64,000 nucleotides of DNA, from contig CANLOY010000006.1 in NCBI GenBank assembly GCA_947493005.1, forward strand, positions 124,001-188,000, in the 5' to 3' direction. The notes below the pieces were generated by a model, which did no database searches, was not told the DNA's origin, and saw nothing but the letters and a program-made list of their open reading frames with translations. Origin of the DNA: an uncultured Roseivirga sp. (GTDB lineage: Bacteria; Bacteroidota; Bacteroidia; Cytophagales; Cyclobacteriaceae). A program made the position numbers and the translations under genes. Below are positions 17,455 through 26,323 of this stretch, one piece after another. Within the stretch, counting starts at the first letter, position 1; each line of letters opens with the position of its first letter.

Positions 17455-19872
17455 TTATTCTGTTCTTAGTGACTTCACTGGATTGCTTACTGCTGCTTTC
17501 AAAGATTGATAGCTCATTGTGGCTAAAGCAATAAACAAAGCACCAAACGCTGTCAACGCAAAAATAGTCCAATGCATTGATGTTCTGTATTCAAAACCTT
17601 GCAGCCAATTATCCATGGCATACCAGGCCAAAGGCGCTCCTATTACAAAGGCAATCAGTACAAGTTTACCCATATCTCTGGAAAGCAGGTATACTAACTG
17701 TCCAACATTAGCTCCAAGTACCTTTCTAATACCAACCTCTTTAATTCTATTCTCTGCAGTATAAGAAGCCAAGCCAAATAAACCAAGACACGCAATTACT
17801 ATAGCTAAACCAGCGAATACACCAAATATTTGTCCTAAACGCTGTTCTTCATCATACATTCTTTCAAATCGTGCATCCAAAAATGACGTTTCAAATGGTT
17901 GATTTGGAGCCAATTCTGTCCAGCTTGCTTCAATTTTATCCAGTAAAGAGGCATAATTATCAGTATTTACTTTTAGGTTTAGTAAACTAGTACTGTTCCC
18001 TAATCGCATGGCAAGTGGAGCTATTCTGTTCTTCAATGTTTCAAAGTGGAAGTTCTTTACTACGCCTACTATTTTATAACCTTGAATAGTACCTTCCATA
18101 TCCACAAAGGTTCCAATCGTCTCTCCTAAAGGCTCTTCAAAACCAAACTCTTTAACCGCTGCTTCATTTATTATTATCCCTAATGAATCTGTCGGAAAGT
18201 CGCGAGAAAAGTTTCTTCCACCTTCAAGTTCCATGCCCATTGTTCCCAGATATTCATAATCAACGATCCATTCATTCATCAACACCTGATTGTCCTGAGT
18301 TGGAACAATACCTTTTAGAAACACATTCATATTGTTGTTTGAAGGTGTAGGCAAGTAACCGCTTAAAGATGCAGATTTCACTTCAGGAAGTGCTTCCATT
18401 TCGGTTTTTAATGCTTGTGTATTTCCACGTGCCAGATAAGCATCATTAATGATCAAAACCTGGTCTCTGTCAAACCCAAGATTCTTTCCCTGGATGTAAC
18501 TGAGTTGGTTAAGTATAACTAACGTACCAATAACAAGAAATATAGACGTACAAAATTGTATTACCACCAATACATTTCTTAAGGCCCCACTTTTCATTCC
18601 AGAACTTAATGCTCCTTTTAAAACCTTAACAGGCTGAAAAGCAGACAAGAAGAATGCAGGATAACTACCTGCCAAAAACCCAACTATTAACACTCCACTA
18701 AAAACAGCAGCTAAAAACAATGGGTTAGTAAAAGGAATTGACAGCTCTTTATCAGCTAAATCATTAAAGAAAGGAACGGCCACATATGCAAGCCCAATGG
18801 CTAGCACAAAAGAAATAAAGCTTATCAAGATTGATTCGGCAAGAAACTGGTTAATCAATTGAGATTTCACAGAACCTAATACTTTTCTGATTCCCACTTC
18901 TTTTGCTCTATGGGCAGAGCGCGCTGTAGACAGGTTCATAAAGTTGATACAAGCAATCAATAAGATAAAGAAAGCAATCGCTGAAAATATATAGACGTAC
19001 TTAATATCACTATTGGCATCAAGCTCGCCCTGCAAATCAGAATGTAAGTGAATGTCTCTTACAGGTTGCATGCCAAATGCCAATGAGGTACCATTTTGCT
19101 CAAGATCTTCCCAATCTGTATTTAAGAATTTCTTAACATCAGGCCCCATGTATTTTTTCAACATTGCTGGAAAAAGAGAAGCCATTTTCTCCAAGTCAGC
19201 ACCTTCTGTCAACACCACATAAGTCTGAAAATTCATGCTTAACCAGGTCGTTTGCTTAGCATCATCTAAAGTTTCCATAGACCCTATCACATCAAAATCA
19301 AAGTGGGTATTACTAGGAATATCCTTATAAACGCCTGTTACCTTATAATCCTTCTCAGTACCAAACTCTATGATTTGTCCAACAACTTCACCATTCCCAA
19401 AATACTTTTCAGCTGCAGTTTCGCTCATAATCAGAGATTTTGGTTGCTTTAAAGCAGTCTCTGGATCACCCTGTACTAGCTCAATATCGAATATATCGAG
19501 TACAGAGTGATCGGCCCAAACAAAAGCTTCCTCCTTAAACACATTATCCCCTCTTCTAATGAATGGCGACCCTCTTTCTCTAAACCTCCCATAATTGATT
19601 ACCTCTGGATAATCTTCAAGTAGGGCTTGTCCTACTGGAGCACCAACTACAGCTAAGTCAAATGCAGATCCATTAAGAGCACCTGCCATAGTTAGTCTGT
19701 AAGTGTTATCAGAGTTTTCGTAGTAACTGTCATAACTGAGTTCATCAGTCACGAACAGAACAATCAACAAGCAGCAGGCTATACCTATTGCCAATCCACT
19801 AATATTTAAAAGTGAGTAGAATTTGTTGCGGAACAGGTTTCTGAACGCAACTTTGAAGTAGTTTTTAATCAT
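17455..19872 (-). CDS. MacB/FtsX-type ABC transporter permease
   Basis: A protein of 805 residues with the duplicated MacB/FtsX permease architecture frequent in Bacteroidota. The opening MIKNYFKVAFRNLFRNKFYSLL leads into a membrane helix (about 20-42), then a large periplasmic MacB core domain (about 50-290). A three-helix block follows, with the conserved RAKEVGIRKVLGS loop, then a second periplasmic core and a terminal three-helix block with ENRIKEVGIRKVLGA. Such permeases act as mechanotransmitters rather than classic pumps. The partner ATPase is usually a neighbour but none is present here; the gene is alone between divergent or terminator-bounded units. It might pair with the orphan TolC/HlyD genes at 5.5-8.4 kb, but this is speculation. 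Confidence 0.88.
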   Translation of the reverse strand: MIKNYFKVAFRNLFRNKFYSLLNISGLAIGIACCLLIVLFVTDELSYDSYYENSDNTYRLTMAGALNGSAFDLAVVGAPVGQALLEDYPEVINYGRFRERGSPFIRRGDNVFKEEAFVWADHSVLDIFDIELVQGDPETALKQPKSLIMSETAAEKYFGNGEVVGQIIEFGTEKDYKVTGVYKDIPSNTHFDFDVIGSMETLDDAKQTTWLSMNFQTYVVLTEGADLEKMASLFPAMLKKYMGPDVKKFLNTDWEDLEQNGTSLAFGMQPVRDIHLHSDLQGELDANSDIKYVYIFSAIAFFILLIACINFMNLSTARSAHRAKEVGIRKVLGSVKSQLINQFLAESILISFISFVLAIGLAYVAVPFFNDLADKELSIPFTNPLFLAAVFSGVLIVGFLAGSYPAFFLSAFQPVKVLKGALSSGMKSGALRNVLVVIQFCTSIFLVIGTLVILNQLSYIQGKNLGFDRDQVLIINDAYLARGNTQALKTEMEALPEVKSASLSGYLPTPSNNNMNVFLKGIVPTQDNQVLMNEWIVDYEYLGTMGMELEGGRNFSRDFPTDSLGIIINEAAVKEFGFEEPLGETIGTFVDMEGTIQGYKIVGVVKNFHFETLKNRIAPLAMRLGNSTSLLNLKVNTDNYASLLDKIEASWTELAPNQPFETSFLDARFERMYDEEQRLGQIFGVFAGLAIVIACLGLFGLASYTAENRIKEVGIRKVLGANVGQLVYLLSRDMGKLVLIAFVIGAPLAWYAMDNWLQGFEYRTSMHWTIFALTAFGALFIALATMSYQSLKAAVSNPVKSLRTE

Positions 19873-20054
19873 TGTTTTGAGTTTTGACCTTATTGGTTGC
19901 TAACCTAGCATACAGATATACATTCTATAAGCAGGTATCGGTTAACTGTAGCTGTCACTCGGTAAACGAGCATAAAAAATCAGTTAACTTATCAGTAAGA
20001 TGTGATTTAACCGCACAATGTTGCAGAACCAGAAAAATAAATATTCAACTCATT

Positions 20055-21152
20055 CTACGCATGCTCAAACCACTCATTACTGAAGGTCAGGTAGCCCTTC
20101 ATTAGATTTGCCGTTAGGCACGAATGGATAGGTAGAATACCCACTACATCTCCAATAGCCAAAGTATCGAACACCTCTTCATTCACTTTAAGTATTCCAT
20201 GTTCCTGAGAAATGGATATTAGCTTTGCTTCTGGAATAATAGAAGACCATCCATTTTCTTCGATAACTACCATCTCTCCGAAAAACTTCTGTTCCTTACC
20301 ATCAAAAAGGTGGTCTTTCGAGAAATGGACTGCACCTCCGTGAATGACAATCTCCCCACGCTCTGCATACTTAGCTACCACAGGACATGCAACGGCAACT
20401 GCGATTTCGTCTTCACTACAAACACCCAGGTAATTCATCACTAAGTCGAAGAAAACAAAGTTACCAGGGCCTATCTCGTCTATTCCTTCCATATGCCCAA
20501 CAACTGAACACCCTGGTGTATCTCCCATCCGAATTCTCAGTTCTTCACACATAGGCGATAATACCGTCTTTAGAGTATTCAGTTTATCAATTGCTGAACT
20601 CCAGATTAGCTTGATCTCTTCAAGACTTTCAGCATGATATGTATCTCCTGGATGACAATATAACCCATAAAGACTCACATTATCCTGGGCTGAAATTTCT
20701 TCTACTATACTCTTTACAAGCGCATGATTCGAAGCATCTACCCCTGACCTCTTATAACCAGCATCTACCTCTATTAACAACTCCACTCCACCGTTCAGAT
20801 GCTTTGCCAAATGCCGAACAGTGTCCTTATCAGTTACCAGTAATTTAACTTTCACATTGTTTTCAATAAGCCTGTTAATCGCTTGTGTTTCCAGACGATT
20901 AAATGGAAATGCTATAGTAATATCTTTCCATCCATTCTCAGCAAAATATTCAGCCATTAAAACTGAAGACACGGTAATGGCTCTTACACCTCTTTCTGTA
21001 AAATAAGTACCTACCTCTTTAGACTGATGAGTTTTAAAGTGAGGAACGAGATCAACTCCCAGTCTCTTTGCTCTGCTGAGCATATTATCAATATTCTTCC
21101 TAACTCTTGCTATATCCAATAAAAGTGTAGGTCTGCTTATTTCACTAATCAT
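20055..21152 (-). CDS. D-threonine aldolase / D-serine dehydratase-like PLP enzyme (alanine racemase N-terminal fold)
   Basis: A fold-type III PLP enzyme of 365 residues. The Schiff-base lysine is in PHFKTHQS (near residue 39), the phosphate-binding GMGDTPGCS-like segment is RMGDTPGCSV, and the C-terminal metal site is LPIHSCLTANLM, where the His and Cys correspond to the zinc ligands of D-serine dehydratase and the divalent metal ligands of D-threonine aldolase. Either reaction (D-threonine to glycine plus acetaldehyde, or D-serine to pyruvate plus ammonia) is possible. It is a single gene, with 182 bases to the permease gene downstream and a divergent SPFH operon upstream. Length is usual for the family. 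Confidence 0.82.
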   Translation of the reverse strand: MISEISRPTLLLDIARVRKNIDNMLSRAKRLGVDLVPHFKTHQSKEVGTYFTERGVRAITVSSVLMAEYFAENGWKDITIAFPFNRLETQAINRLIENNVKVKLLVTDKDTVRHLAKHLNGGVELLIEVDAGYKRSGVDASNHALVKSIVEEISAQDNVSLYGLYCHPGDTYHAESLEEIKLIWSSAIDKLNTLKTVLSPMCEELRIRMGDTPGCSVVGHMEGIDEIGPGNFVFFDLVMNYLGVCSEDEIAVAVACPVVAKYAERGEIVIHGGAVHFSKDHLFDGKEQKFFGEMVVIEENGWSSIIPEAKLISISQEHGILKVNEEVFDTLAIGDVVGILPIHSCLTANLMKGYLTFSNEWFEHA

Positions 21153-21227
21153 GCTCGAATTTAGTATTACTCGCTCAAAGACATAACAAAAGATTAAGTA
21201 CTCGAAACCTTTTTTAAAACCATTCCG

Positions 21228-21235
21228 TATATTTG
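21228..21235 (+). promoter_or_regulatory. Promoter -7 box of the SPFH operon
   Basis: TATATTTG matches the Bacteroidota -7 consensus TAnnTTTG. No good TTTG -33 partner is visible at the usual distance. The predicted start of transcription near 21242 gives a leader of about 38 nt before the SPFH start codon. Confidence 0.5.
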
Positions 21236-21246
21236 ATTACTTTTTG

Positions 21247-21268
21247 ATATCACTTTAATATCACTTTA
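21247..21268 (+). repeat. 11-bp perfect tandem direct repeat in the SPFH operon leader
   Basis: ATATCACTTTA occurs twice, head to tail (21247-21257 and 21258-21268), between the predicted -7 box and the start codon. Repeats at 11-bp spacing lie on the same DNA face, which suits dimeric ribbon-helix-helix repressors, and one such protein is encoded in this operon. An operator role is inference; chance duplication is possible. Confidence 0.5.
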
Positions 21269-21279
21269 AATTTACTCCT

Positions 21280-22134
21280 ATGAAGAATCACGAAACTCAA
21301 ATGAACCCTATGTCTGGTTTTGGCATACTAGCCATCACTCTTCTCATTTTCATTGGCGCTATTGTCGGATTGGTCGTTACGCATAATCCGGCTTTTGCAT
21401 TACTGTTTATCGTGTTCTTTCTTATGCTACCAGGTTTCTTCACCATACAGCCAAACAGATCAAGAGTTATGATCTTCTTTGGAGATTACAGGGGAACAGT
21501 AAAAAAGAATGGCTTTTTCTGGGTCAACCCTTTCTTTGTTAAAAAGAAGATTTCTCTTCGAGCTCACAACTTTGATAGTGAACGCGTTAAAGTAAATGAC
21601 AAACTTGGTAACCCTATCCTAATCAGCGTAATCCTTGTTTGGCAGGTTGAAGACACTTACAAAGCGGCTTTTGATGTAAACGACTATGAGCATTTTGTAA
21701 GGGTACAGTCCGATGCCGCAGTTAGGAAACTGGCAAATACATTTGCCTATGACAACTTTGAAGATGATACTGAGATCACGTTAAGATCCGGTATGGAAGA
21801 GGTCAATCATAACCTTGAGGAAGAATTAACAGAAAGGCTGGCCATTGCAGGAATCAAAGTTATTGAAGCAAGAATTGGGTACTTAGCCTATGCCGAAGAA
21901 ATTGCAAGTGCTATGCTTCAAAGGCAACAAGCAACTGCTATTGTGGCTGCCCGTTTCAAAATAGTAGAAGGAGCCGTTGGCATGGTAGAGACAGCTCTTG
22001 AAGAACTAAACACCAAAAGCATAGTAGATTTAGATGAAGAGAAAAAGGCCGCAATGGTAAGTAACCTAATGGTTGTGCTTTGCTCAGATAAGTCGGCCTC
22101 TCCAGTTGTTAATGCAGGAACTTTAAATCATTAA
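21280..22134 (+). CDS. SPFH/band-7 domain membrane protein
   Basis: A protein of 284 residues. Two hydrophobic segments near the N-terminus (about 15-37 and 39-58) are followed by an SPFH/prohibitin-like domain (about 60-235: NRSRVMIFFGDYRGT, RAHNFDSERVKVNDKLGNPI, VRKLANTFAYD) and a helical tail containing SAMLQRQQATAIVAA. Proteins of this fold form large membrane rings that organise lipid microdomains or regulate proteases. This subgroup, with YDNFEDDTEITLR, is commonly followed by a small RHH protein gene in diverse bacteria. It is the first gene of a four-gene rightward operon (gaps of 3, 3 and 5 bases) ending with SdpI. Its cellular task in Bacteroidota is unknown. Confidence 0.88.
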   Translation: MKNHETQMNPMSGFGILAITLLIFIGAIVGLVVTHNPAFALLFIVFFLMLPGFFTIQPNRSRVMIFFGDYRGTVKKNGFFWVNPFFVKKKISLRAHNFDSERVKVNDKLGNPILISVILVWQVEDTYKAAFDVNDYEHFVRVQSDAAVRKLANTFAYDNFEDDTEITLRSGMEEVNHNLEEELTERLAIAGIKVIEARIGYLAYAEEIASAMLQRQQATAIVAARFKIVEGAVGMVETALEELNTKSIVDLDEEKKAAMVSNLMVVLCSDKSASPVVNAGTLNH

Positions 22135-22137
22135 GAA

Positions 22138-22284
22138 ATGCAGTATAAACTAGTAACCAAAGGGGCTTTTGAGAAACCCGAAAAGTTTGAAAAAAGGTTG
22201 AACGAATTAGCCGCGCAAGGTTGGCGCGTTATCACCAGTATGACTCAAGGAGCATATCTAGTCTTAGGTAAAGAAAAGTATTAA
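22138..22284 (+). CDS. DUF4177-like small protein, 48 aa
   Basis: A short reading frame from ATG 22138 to TAA 22282-22284, starting 3 bases after the SPFH stop and ending 3 bases before the next ATG. The 48-residue product contains EKRLNELAAQGWRVITSMTQ, the characteristic core of DUF4177 (a helix with NELxxxGW, then strands). The family is a small alpha/beta fold of unknown function, found widely in Gram-positives and Bacteroidota. The tight spacing within an operon and the conserved core support it as a real gene despite its length. Confidence 0.75.
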   Translation: MQYKLVTKGAFEKPEKFEKRLNELAAQGWRVITSMTQGAYLVLGKEKY

Positions 22285-22287
22285 GCC

Positions 22288-22464
22288 ATGGCCAAGAAAA
22301 AACCATTTGTGCTAAGGTTAGATCCGGAGCTTTTATCGGCAGTTGAAAAGTGGGCTGCCGATGAGTTCCGTAGTACTAATGGGCAAATAGAATGGTTGGT
22401 TAACAAAGCGTTGAAAGATGCAGGAAGGCTTAAGAAAAAAACAAACAACGATACTGAAAACTAA
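22288..22464 (+). CDS. Arc-like ribbon-helix-helix protein, 58 aa
   Basis: A reading frame from ATG 22288 to TAA 22462-22464 encoding 58 residues. The sequence has the ribbon-helix-helix layout: a short N-terminal strand (KKPFVLRLD), helix A (PELLSAVEKWAADEF), then RSTNGQIEWLVNKALKDAGR as helix B, the pattern of Arc-family DNA-binding proteins that dimerise and read DNA through the beta ribbon. It sits between the DUF4177-like gene and sdpI, with 3- and 5-base gaps. Autoregulation of the operon through the 11-bp direct repeats at 21247-21268 is a testable inference. Binding of lipid or protein instead of DNA, as a partner of the SPFH protein, is also conceivable. Confidence 0.8.
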   Translation: MAKKKPFVLRLDPELLSAVEKWAADEFRSTNGQIEWLVNKALKDAGRLKKKTNNDTEN

Positions 22465-22469
22465 TTCAA

Positions 22470-22847
22470 ATGGAAAACTCAGAATTACTTATTACTCACT
22501 TCATGCTAGGCTTTTCGTCATTATTGGTTGCTACTCTGGGCAAACTGGTAAGGCCGGAATCTCCAAATGGAATGATGGGATACCGAACCAAAAGATCTAT
22601 GAAAAGTCAGGCCACCTGGGATTTTGCCAATGATTTTGGAGGTAACATGATGATGTGGACATCCATAGGGACAGTTACGATTCAGATTCTGAGCTACTTT
22701 ATTTTCCAGGGAGAAGTATCACTATATGTAACCCTTGTTGCCTTGTTTCTTGGAATGATTATCTCTATTGGCTCAACAGAATACCAATTAGCTCAGCGTT
22801 TTGATAAAGCAGGGAACCCAAAGGCAAAAACAGGAGATCGGTTTTAA
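22470..22847 (+). CDS. SdpI family membrane protein
   Basis: A protein of 125 residues with three hydrophobic segments (about 8-24, 58-78, 84-103) and the SdpI signature GYRTKRSMKSQATWDFAND between the first and second. In Bacillus subtilis SdpI gives immunity to the SdpC toxin and acts in signalling; the wider SdpI/YhfL family is found in many bacteria without toxin genes, with unknown role. No SdpC-like toxin gene is visible here. It is last in the operon SPFH / DUF4177 / RHH / SdpI and overlaps the end of the convergent GT39 gene by 4 bases. Confidence 0.8.
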   Translation: MENSELLITHFMLGFSSLLVATLGKLVRPESPNGMMGYRTKRSMKSQATWDFANDFGGNMMMWTSIGTVTIQILSYFIFQGEVSLYVTLVALFLGMIISIGSTEYQLAQRFDKAGNPKAKTGDRF

Positions 22848-24544
22848 TCGATCTCCACTTTATATTTTTTACTGTTAATAGGAGGTTCAATTTCGCCCAC
22901 CTGAATAGAAAACCTGATATCAAACTCTCCACTTAACTCTGGGATTTTCAAATCGACCACTAACTCACGTTCCTCCCCCTCAGACATGGTTCCCGTTAAT
23001 ACTTCTAACTGTTGCAAACCAACAGGAGTTAGTCCTTTAAGATAGTGCACATTTAAAACCACCTGACGTTCCCCTGCTGAAGCAAAATCAACCAGACGAT
23101 CATAGTTGTTTGTAAGCTTCAAGTCAAGCTTAACTTTCTCCCCTGCTTTGAAGGTATAGTCTTTTTCAGCATTCTCAATTTCAACTTTTACCTTTCTAAA
23201 ACTTCTGAAATTTTTGATGACCCTATAATGAATCCCCTTTCCTATCTCAGTGAGGTGATCCTGATATCTTGTAGTATCTCTGAATCTATTAATCTGAAAA
23301 ACTGATTTACCCTGTAGTTCTTCTTCCAATGGTAATAGATCATGCTGTGTCTCTCGATAATCAAATGTATTATAACAGTGTACGATATCCATTGTGAGGT
23401 AGGAATATCTCGAAGCACGTTCATAATGATTATTAAACATAATGGGTAAACCACCGCTTAACTCCTTTACCTCTTCGCCCCAGGTATCCCAATGGTGCAA
23501 TACATCCCAATCCTTTGTTAACGATTTAGGAAAGAAATCATACATCAAATAAATACGTGCAGGTACAATCAGCACAACAGTAACTATTGCCAAACGCTTA
23601 ATCCAAAGTCTCCACCTTTCATTCGTGGCAATATATTCATGTCCCAAAAGAATGAGTGGAACGGTTAGAATACTCGTCCAGTGCTTATGGAACTCTACCT
23701 TGAATGTTGAAATCAAAAAGAAAACCAGAACCCCTGCTATAGTATATTTCAGCGCTCTGTTAAAATCAGATTTGAAACGGTTATTGTAGCTAGCAGCAAA
23801 CAACAAGAAACCTATAAAAGGCCCGAAAACGATAGGTTGAATACCTAAATAATAGGCAAGACTCTCCCAGCTAAATCCCATATCTATTCTGTTATAGAGA
23901 TGAAATTTTATGGTCGCAAAATCATTCATATACTGCCAGTAAGTATGCGGAAGCATAAACACCACCGTCAAAAGAACAGTAAGCCAAAACGACTTTCTGG
24001 TAAGCAGCTTAACGTTAGAAACTACGGTAAAGAGTACTATTAAAAAACCATGGTGTTTGCTCATCATTATCATGGCAATAGAGAATGCCATGAGTGCTAC
24101 CGTCTTAAAGTTATCCTCTTTTAGATACTGTTTATAGAAGTAGAAAAACAGTGCCACAAAAAGCAAAAGAGGCACATCTGTTTTTACAAGAAATGCTCCT
24201 GCCTGTACAGGTAAGCAGGCAACAAATATCCAGATAAGCAGTTTATTATCTTTGCTTCCAGCGGTTTTCCAAACCACCAACATTGTCAATATATTGATCA
24301 CCAGCATACCAAGGCGAAGGCCCATGGCATTAGGAAAAAGCCAATACCCGGGAGCTGTTACCACACCCACCATTGGGGGGTGATCTAAATACCCCCAATC
24401 AAGAAACTGAGAAAACAGCCAATAATAGGCTTCCTCTCCACTGACATCTGTAAAGTAGTTCTGGATCATTCCGATAATGAACCAGATACCGAAAAAAACA
24501 TAAATCGGCTTATTGGACGAATTGTCCGAAAGATTAAAGGACAT
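22844..24544 (-). CDS. GT39-type (ArnT/PMT-like) integral membrane glycosyltransferase
   Basis: A protein of 566 residues with about ten to twelve hydrophobic segments in the first 380 residues and a soluble C-terminal part. The first loop carries the GT39/GT83-like signature VSGEEAYYWLFSQFLDWGYLDHPPMVG (about 34-60), in which acidic residues and the DHPP segment serve in catalysis and metal or lipid binding. Such enzymes transfer sugars from polyprenyl-phosphate donors to proteins or lipids on the outer face of the inner membrane. The C-terminal 170 residues look like a beta-rich periplasmic domain. GtrA, encoded divergently 103 bases away, could supply or flip the polyprenyl-linked sugar. 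Acceptor is unknown. Confidence 0.82.
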   Translation of the reverse strand: MSFNLSDNSSNKPIYVFFGIWFIIGMIQNYFTDVSGEEAYYWLFSQFLDWGYLDHPPMVGVVTAPGYWLFPNAMGLRLGMLVINILTMLVVWKTAGSKDNKLLIWIFVACLPVQAGAFLVKTDVPLLLFVALFFYFYKQYLKEDNFKTVALMAFSIAMIMMSKHHGFLIVLFTVVSNVKLLTRKSFWLTVLLTVVFMLPHTYWQYMNDFATIKFHLYNRIDMGFSWESLAYYLGIQPIVFGPFIGFLLFAASYNNRFKSDFNRALKYTIAGVLVFFLISTFKVEFHKHWTSILTVPLILLGHEYIATNERWRLWIKRLAIVTVVLIVPARIYLMYDFFPKSLTKDWDVLHHWDTWGEEVKELSGGLPIMFNNHYERASRYSYLTMDIVHCYNTFDYRETQHDLLPLEEELQGKSVFQINRFRDTTRYQDHLTEIGKGIHYRVIKNFRSFRKVKVEIENAEKDYTFKAGEKVKLDLKLTNNYDRLVDFASAGERQVVLNVHYLKGLTPVGLQQLEVLTGTMSEGEERELVVDLKIPELSGEFDIRFSIQVGEIEPPINSKKYKVEID

Positions 24545-24575
24545 TACTAGTATTAAGGTCTCAAGATATTGGTCA

Positions 24576-24603
24576 CAAAAGTAATGGTTTTCACGAAATC
24601 AAA
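24576..24603 (-). promoter_or_regulatory. Promoter for the GT39 gene
   Basis: On the minus strand, TTTG (24603-24600), a 16-base spacer and TACTTTTG (24583-24576) match the Bacteroidota promoter form, though the spacer is slightly short. It lies 32 bases upstream of the GT39 start. On the plus strand a weaker box with one mismatch (CATATTTG, 24613-24620) may serve GtrA. Confidence 0.45.
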
Positions 24604-24647
24604 TTTCTTCGACATATTTGTGAGTTCTTTTCTGAGAACAGCTACTA

Positions 24648-25031
24648 ATGATTGATATCGGATTTAAATTTTTCAGATTCTGTTTGGTAGGCCTATCAGG
24701 CATGTCCATTGATTATGGAATCACTTTTCTCGGAAAAGAGAAGATTAAAATTAACAAGTATGTTGCCAATGGACTCGGTTTTCTTTGTGCTGCTACTTCC
24801 AATTTCTTCTTCAATAAACTATGGACATTCAACGATCAAAGTCCTGATGAACTAGTCCAGTATTCAAAATACTTGAGTTTTGCTCTTATAGGTCTTGGTA
24901 TAAATACCTTGATCATCTATCTTTTGATTAATAAAAGAAACATGAATTTCTACTGGGCCAAGCTGATCGCTATTGGCATTGTGGTGATCTGGAATTTCAT
25001 AGCTAATTACAACTTCACTTTTCTCCAATAG
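24648..25031 (+). CDS. GtrA family membrane protein
   Basis: A protein of 127 residues with four hydrophobic segments and the GtrA signatures FFRFCLVGLSGMSIDYGI near the start, ATSNFFFNKLWTFND in the middle, and NFIANYNFTF at the end. GtrA proteins are small flippase-like or lipid-linked-sugar-handling membrane proteins connected with teichoic acid, O-antigen or protein glycosylation. It is divergent from the GT39 gene, a reasonable functional partner, and 2 bases upstream of the barrel gene that begins at TTG 25034. No DPM-type glycosyltransferase, its most frequent partner, is adjacent. Confidence 0.85.
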   Translation: MIDIGFKFFRFCLVGLSGMSIDYGITFLGKEKIKINKYVANGLGFLCAATSNFFFNKLWTFNDQSPDELVQYSKYLSFALIGLGINTLIIYLLINKRNMNFYWAKLIAIGIVVIWNFIANYNFTFLQ

Positions 25032-25033
25032 TT

Positions 25034-25588
25034 TTGAAAAAGATTATAACAGTCTTCTTCCTCACACTTCTCTCCTTCTCCATGTTGGGGCAAGAGTCTT
25101 CTGATAAAAAAATGGAGTTTGCGGGAATGGAAATTCAATTATACCCAGCGGGAACTATTATAAATGCTAAAGCCAGTTGGCCATTATCTGATAAAGGGGA
25201 ATTTATTGGAAAACTGGGCTACAACATTGCCAGAAGACAAAACTTCGGAGAGCACGACAAAGAAAACGGAAGTGGTCCAGGTTTCACTTTAGCATATAAG
25301 CACTATTTAAAACCCGATAGATATGGCTGGTTTGCCGAAGTTAGAATGGGTACGTGGTTTCTGGATATTGACTGGCAAGACAACTCCCCTTTAAGAACTG
25401 GCAACAGTGATATTAGCGTTTTTCAACCCACCGCTGGAATTGGATATGACTTTCTGTTAAATGATAACAAGATCAAACTGGGATTCATCGTTGCCTTTGG
25501 CTATGAGGTAAACATTGTCACCAGTGGCGAAGAAGTTGGACAAGGGGGGATTTCTCTCTTCGGTGCTTCACTTTCATTCAGGCTTTAA
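25034..25588 (+). CDS. Small outer-membrane beta-barrel protein, unknown function
   Basis: A protein of 184 residues from a TTG start placed 2 bases after the GtrA stop. That start yields a clean signal peptide (MKKIITVFFLTLLSFSMLGQ); the next ATG, at 25082, would lose it. The mature sequence alternates polar and hydrophobic residues in strands with GYNIARRQ, AYKHYL, WFAEVRMGTWF and GAFSASL-like segments and ends in an aromatic/Leu strand (SLSFRL), as in eight-stranded OmpA/OmpW-sized barrels. No named family is certain. It could simply be cotranscribed with GtrA. Confidence 0.65.
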   Translation: MKKIITVFFLTLLSFSMLGQESSDKKMEFAGMEIQLYPAGTIINAKASWPLSDKGEFIGKLGYNIARRQNFGEHDKENGSGPGFTLAYKHYLKPDRYGWFAEVRMGTWFLDIDWQDNSPLRTGNSDISVFQPTAGIGYDFLLNDNKIKLGFIVAFGYEVNIVTSGEEVGQGGISLFGASLSFRL

Positions 25589-25681
25589 AGTCCTGCAACC
25601 ATCCATCACATTTAGACTCTGCCATTGAACTAATAATTACCCCCTATGTTTATTTAGAGATTAACCTTTAAATCAAATAAG

Positions 25682-26317
25682 ATGGCAATAAGACTTGGGG
25701 ACATAGCTCCCGACTTCACCGCTCAAACTACTGAGGGGACAATTAATTTTCATGAATGGCTTGGCGATAGCTGGGGAATGCTTTTTTCACACCCTGCTGA
25801 TTACACTCCTGTTTGTACAACAGAACTTGGCAGAACTGCTCAATTAAAGAATAAGTTTGCAGAGAAAAATGTTAAAGTTCTTGCTGTATCCGTGGACGAT
25901 CTTGACTCTCACAATGGTTGGATCAATGACATTAATGAGACACAGAATACCTCTGTAAACTTTCCAATTATAGCAGACTCCGACAGAAATGTTGCTAGTC
26001 TCTATGATATGATTCATCCGAATGCAGATAATACACTTACAGTAAGGTCTGTGTTTATTATAGGGCCCGACAAAAAAGTCAAACTGACATTAACATATCC
26101 TGCTTCTACAGGTAGAAATTTCGATGAGCTTTTACGTGTAATAGACTCTTTGCAATTAACTGCCAACTATAGTGTGGCAACGCCTGCCGATTGGAAAGAT
26201 GGTGAAGATGTAGTTGTTGCGCCAGCAATTCCTACAGAAGACATACCTGAAAGATTTCCTAAAGGGCACAAGGTGATAAAACCATATTTGAGAACCACTC
26301 CTCAGCCCAACAAGTAA
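25682..26317 (+). CDS. 1-Cys peroxiredoxin (Prx6 family)
   Basis: A cytoplasmic peroxidase of 211 residues that reduces hydrogen peroxide, organic hydroperoxides and peroxynitrite. The active site is SHPADYTPVCTTE, with Pro38, Thr42 and peroxidatic C45. The long C-terminal extension (about 160-211, with ADWKDGEDVVV and FPKGHKVIKPYLR) defines the Prx6 group, and there is no second catalytic cysteine, so resolution needs an external thiol. The length is normal for the group. It is monocistronic: 94 bases lie upstream and a hairpin lies after the stop. No OxyR or other regulator is adjacent. Confidence 0.93.
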   Translation: MAIRLGDIAPDFTAQTTEGTINFHEWLGDSWGMLFSHPADYTPVCTTELGRTAQLKNKFAEKNVKVLAVSVDDLDSHNGWINDINETQNTSVNFPIIADSDRNVASLYDMIHPNADNTLTVRSVFIIGPDKKVKLTLTYPASTGRNFDELLRVIDSLQLTANYSVATPADWKDGEDVVVAPAIPTEDIPERFPKGHKVIKPYLRTTPQPNK

Positions 26318-26323
26318 TTAAAA

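Noticed and set aside
22138-22464. Toxin-antitoxin pair (48-aa and RHH proteins)
   Set aside because: RHH proteins are common antitoxins, but the 48-aa partner fits DUF4177 and the operon with SPFH and SdpI is more consistent with a membrane module; no toxin fold is visible.
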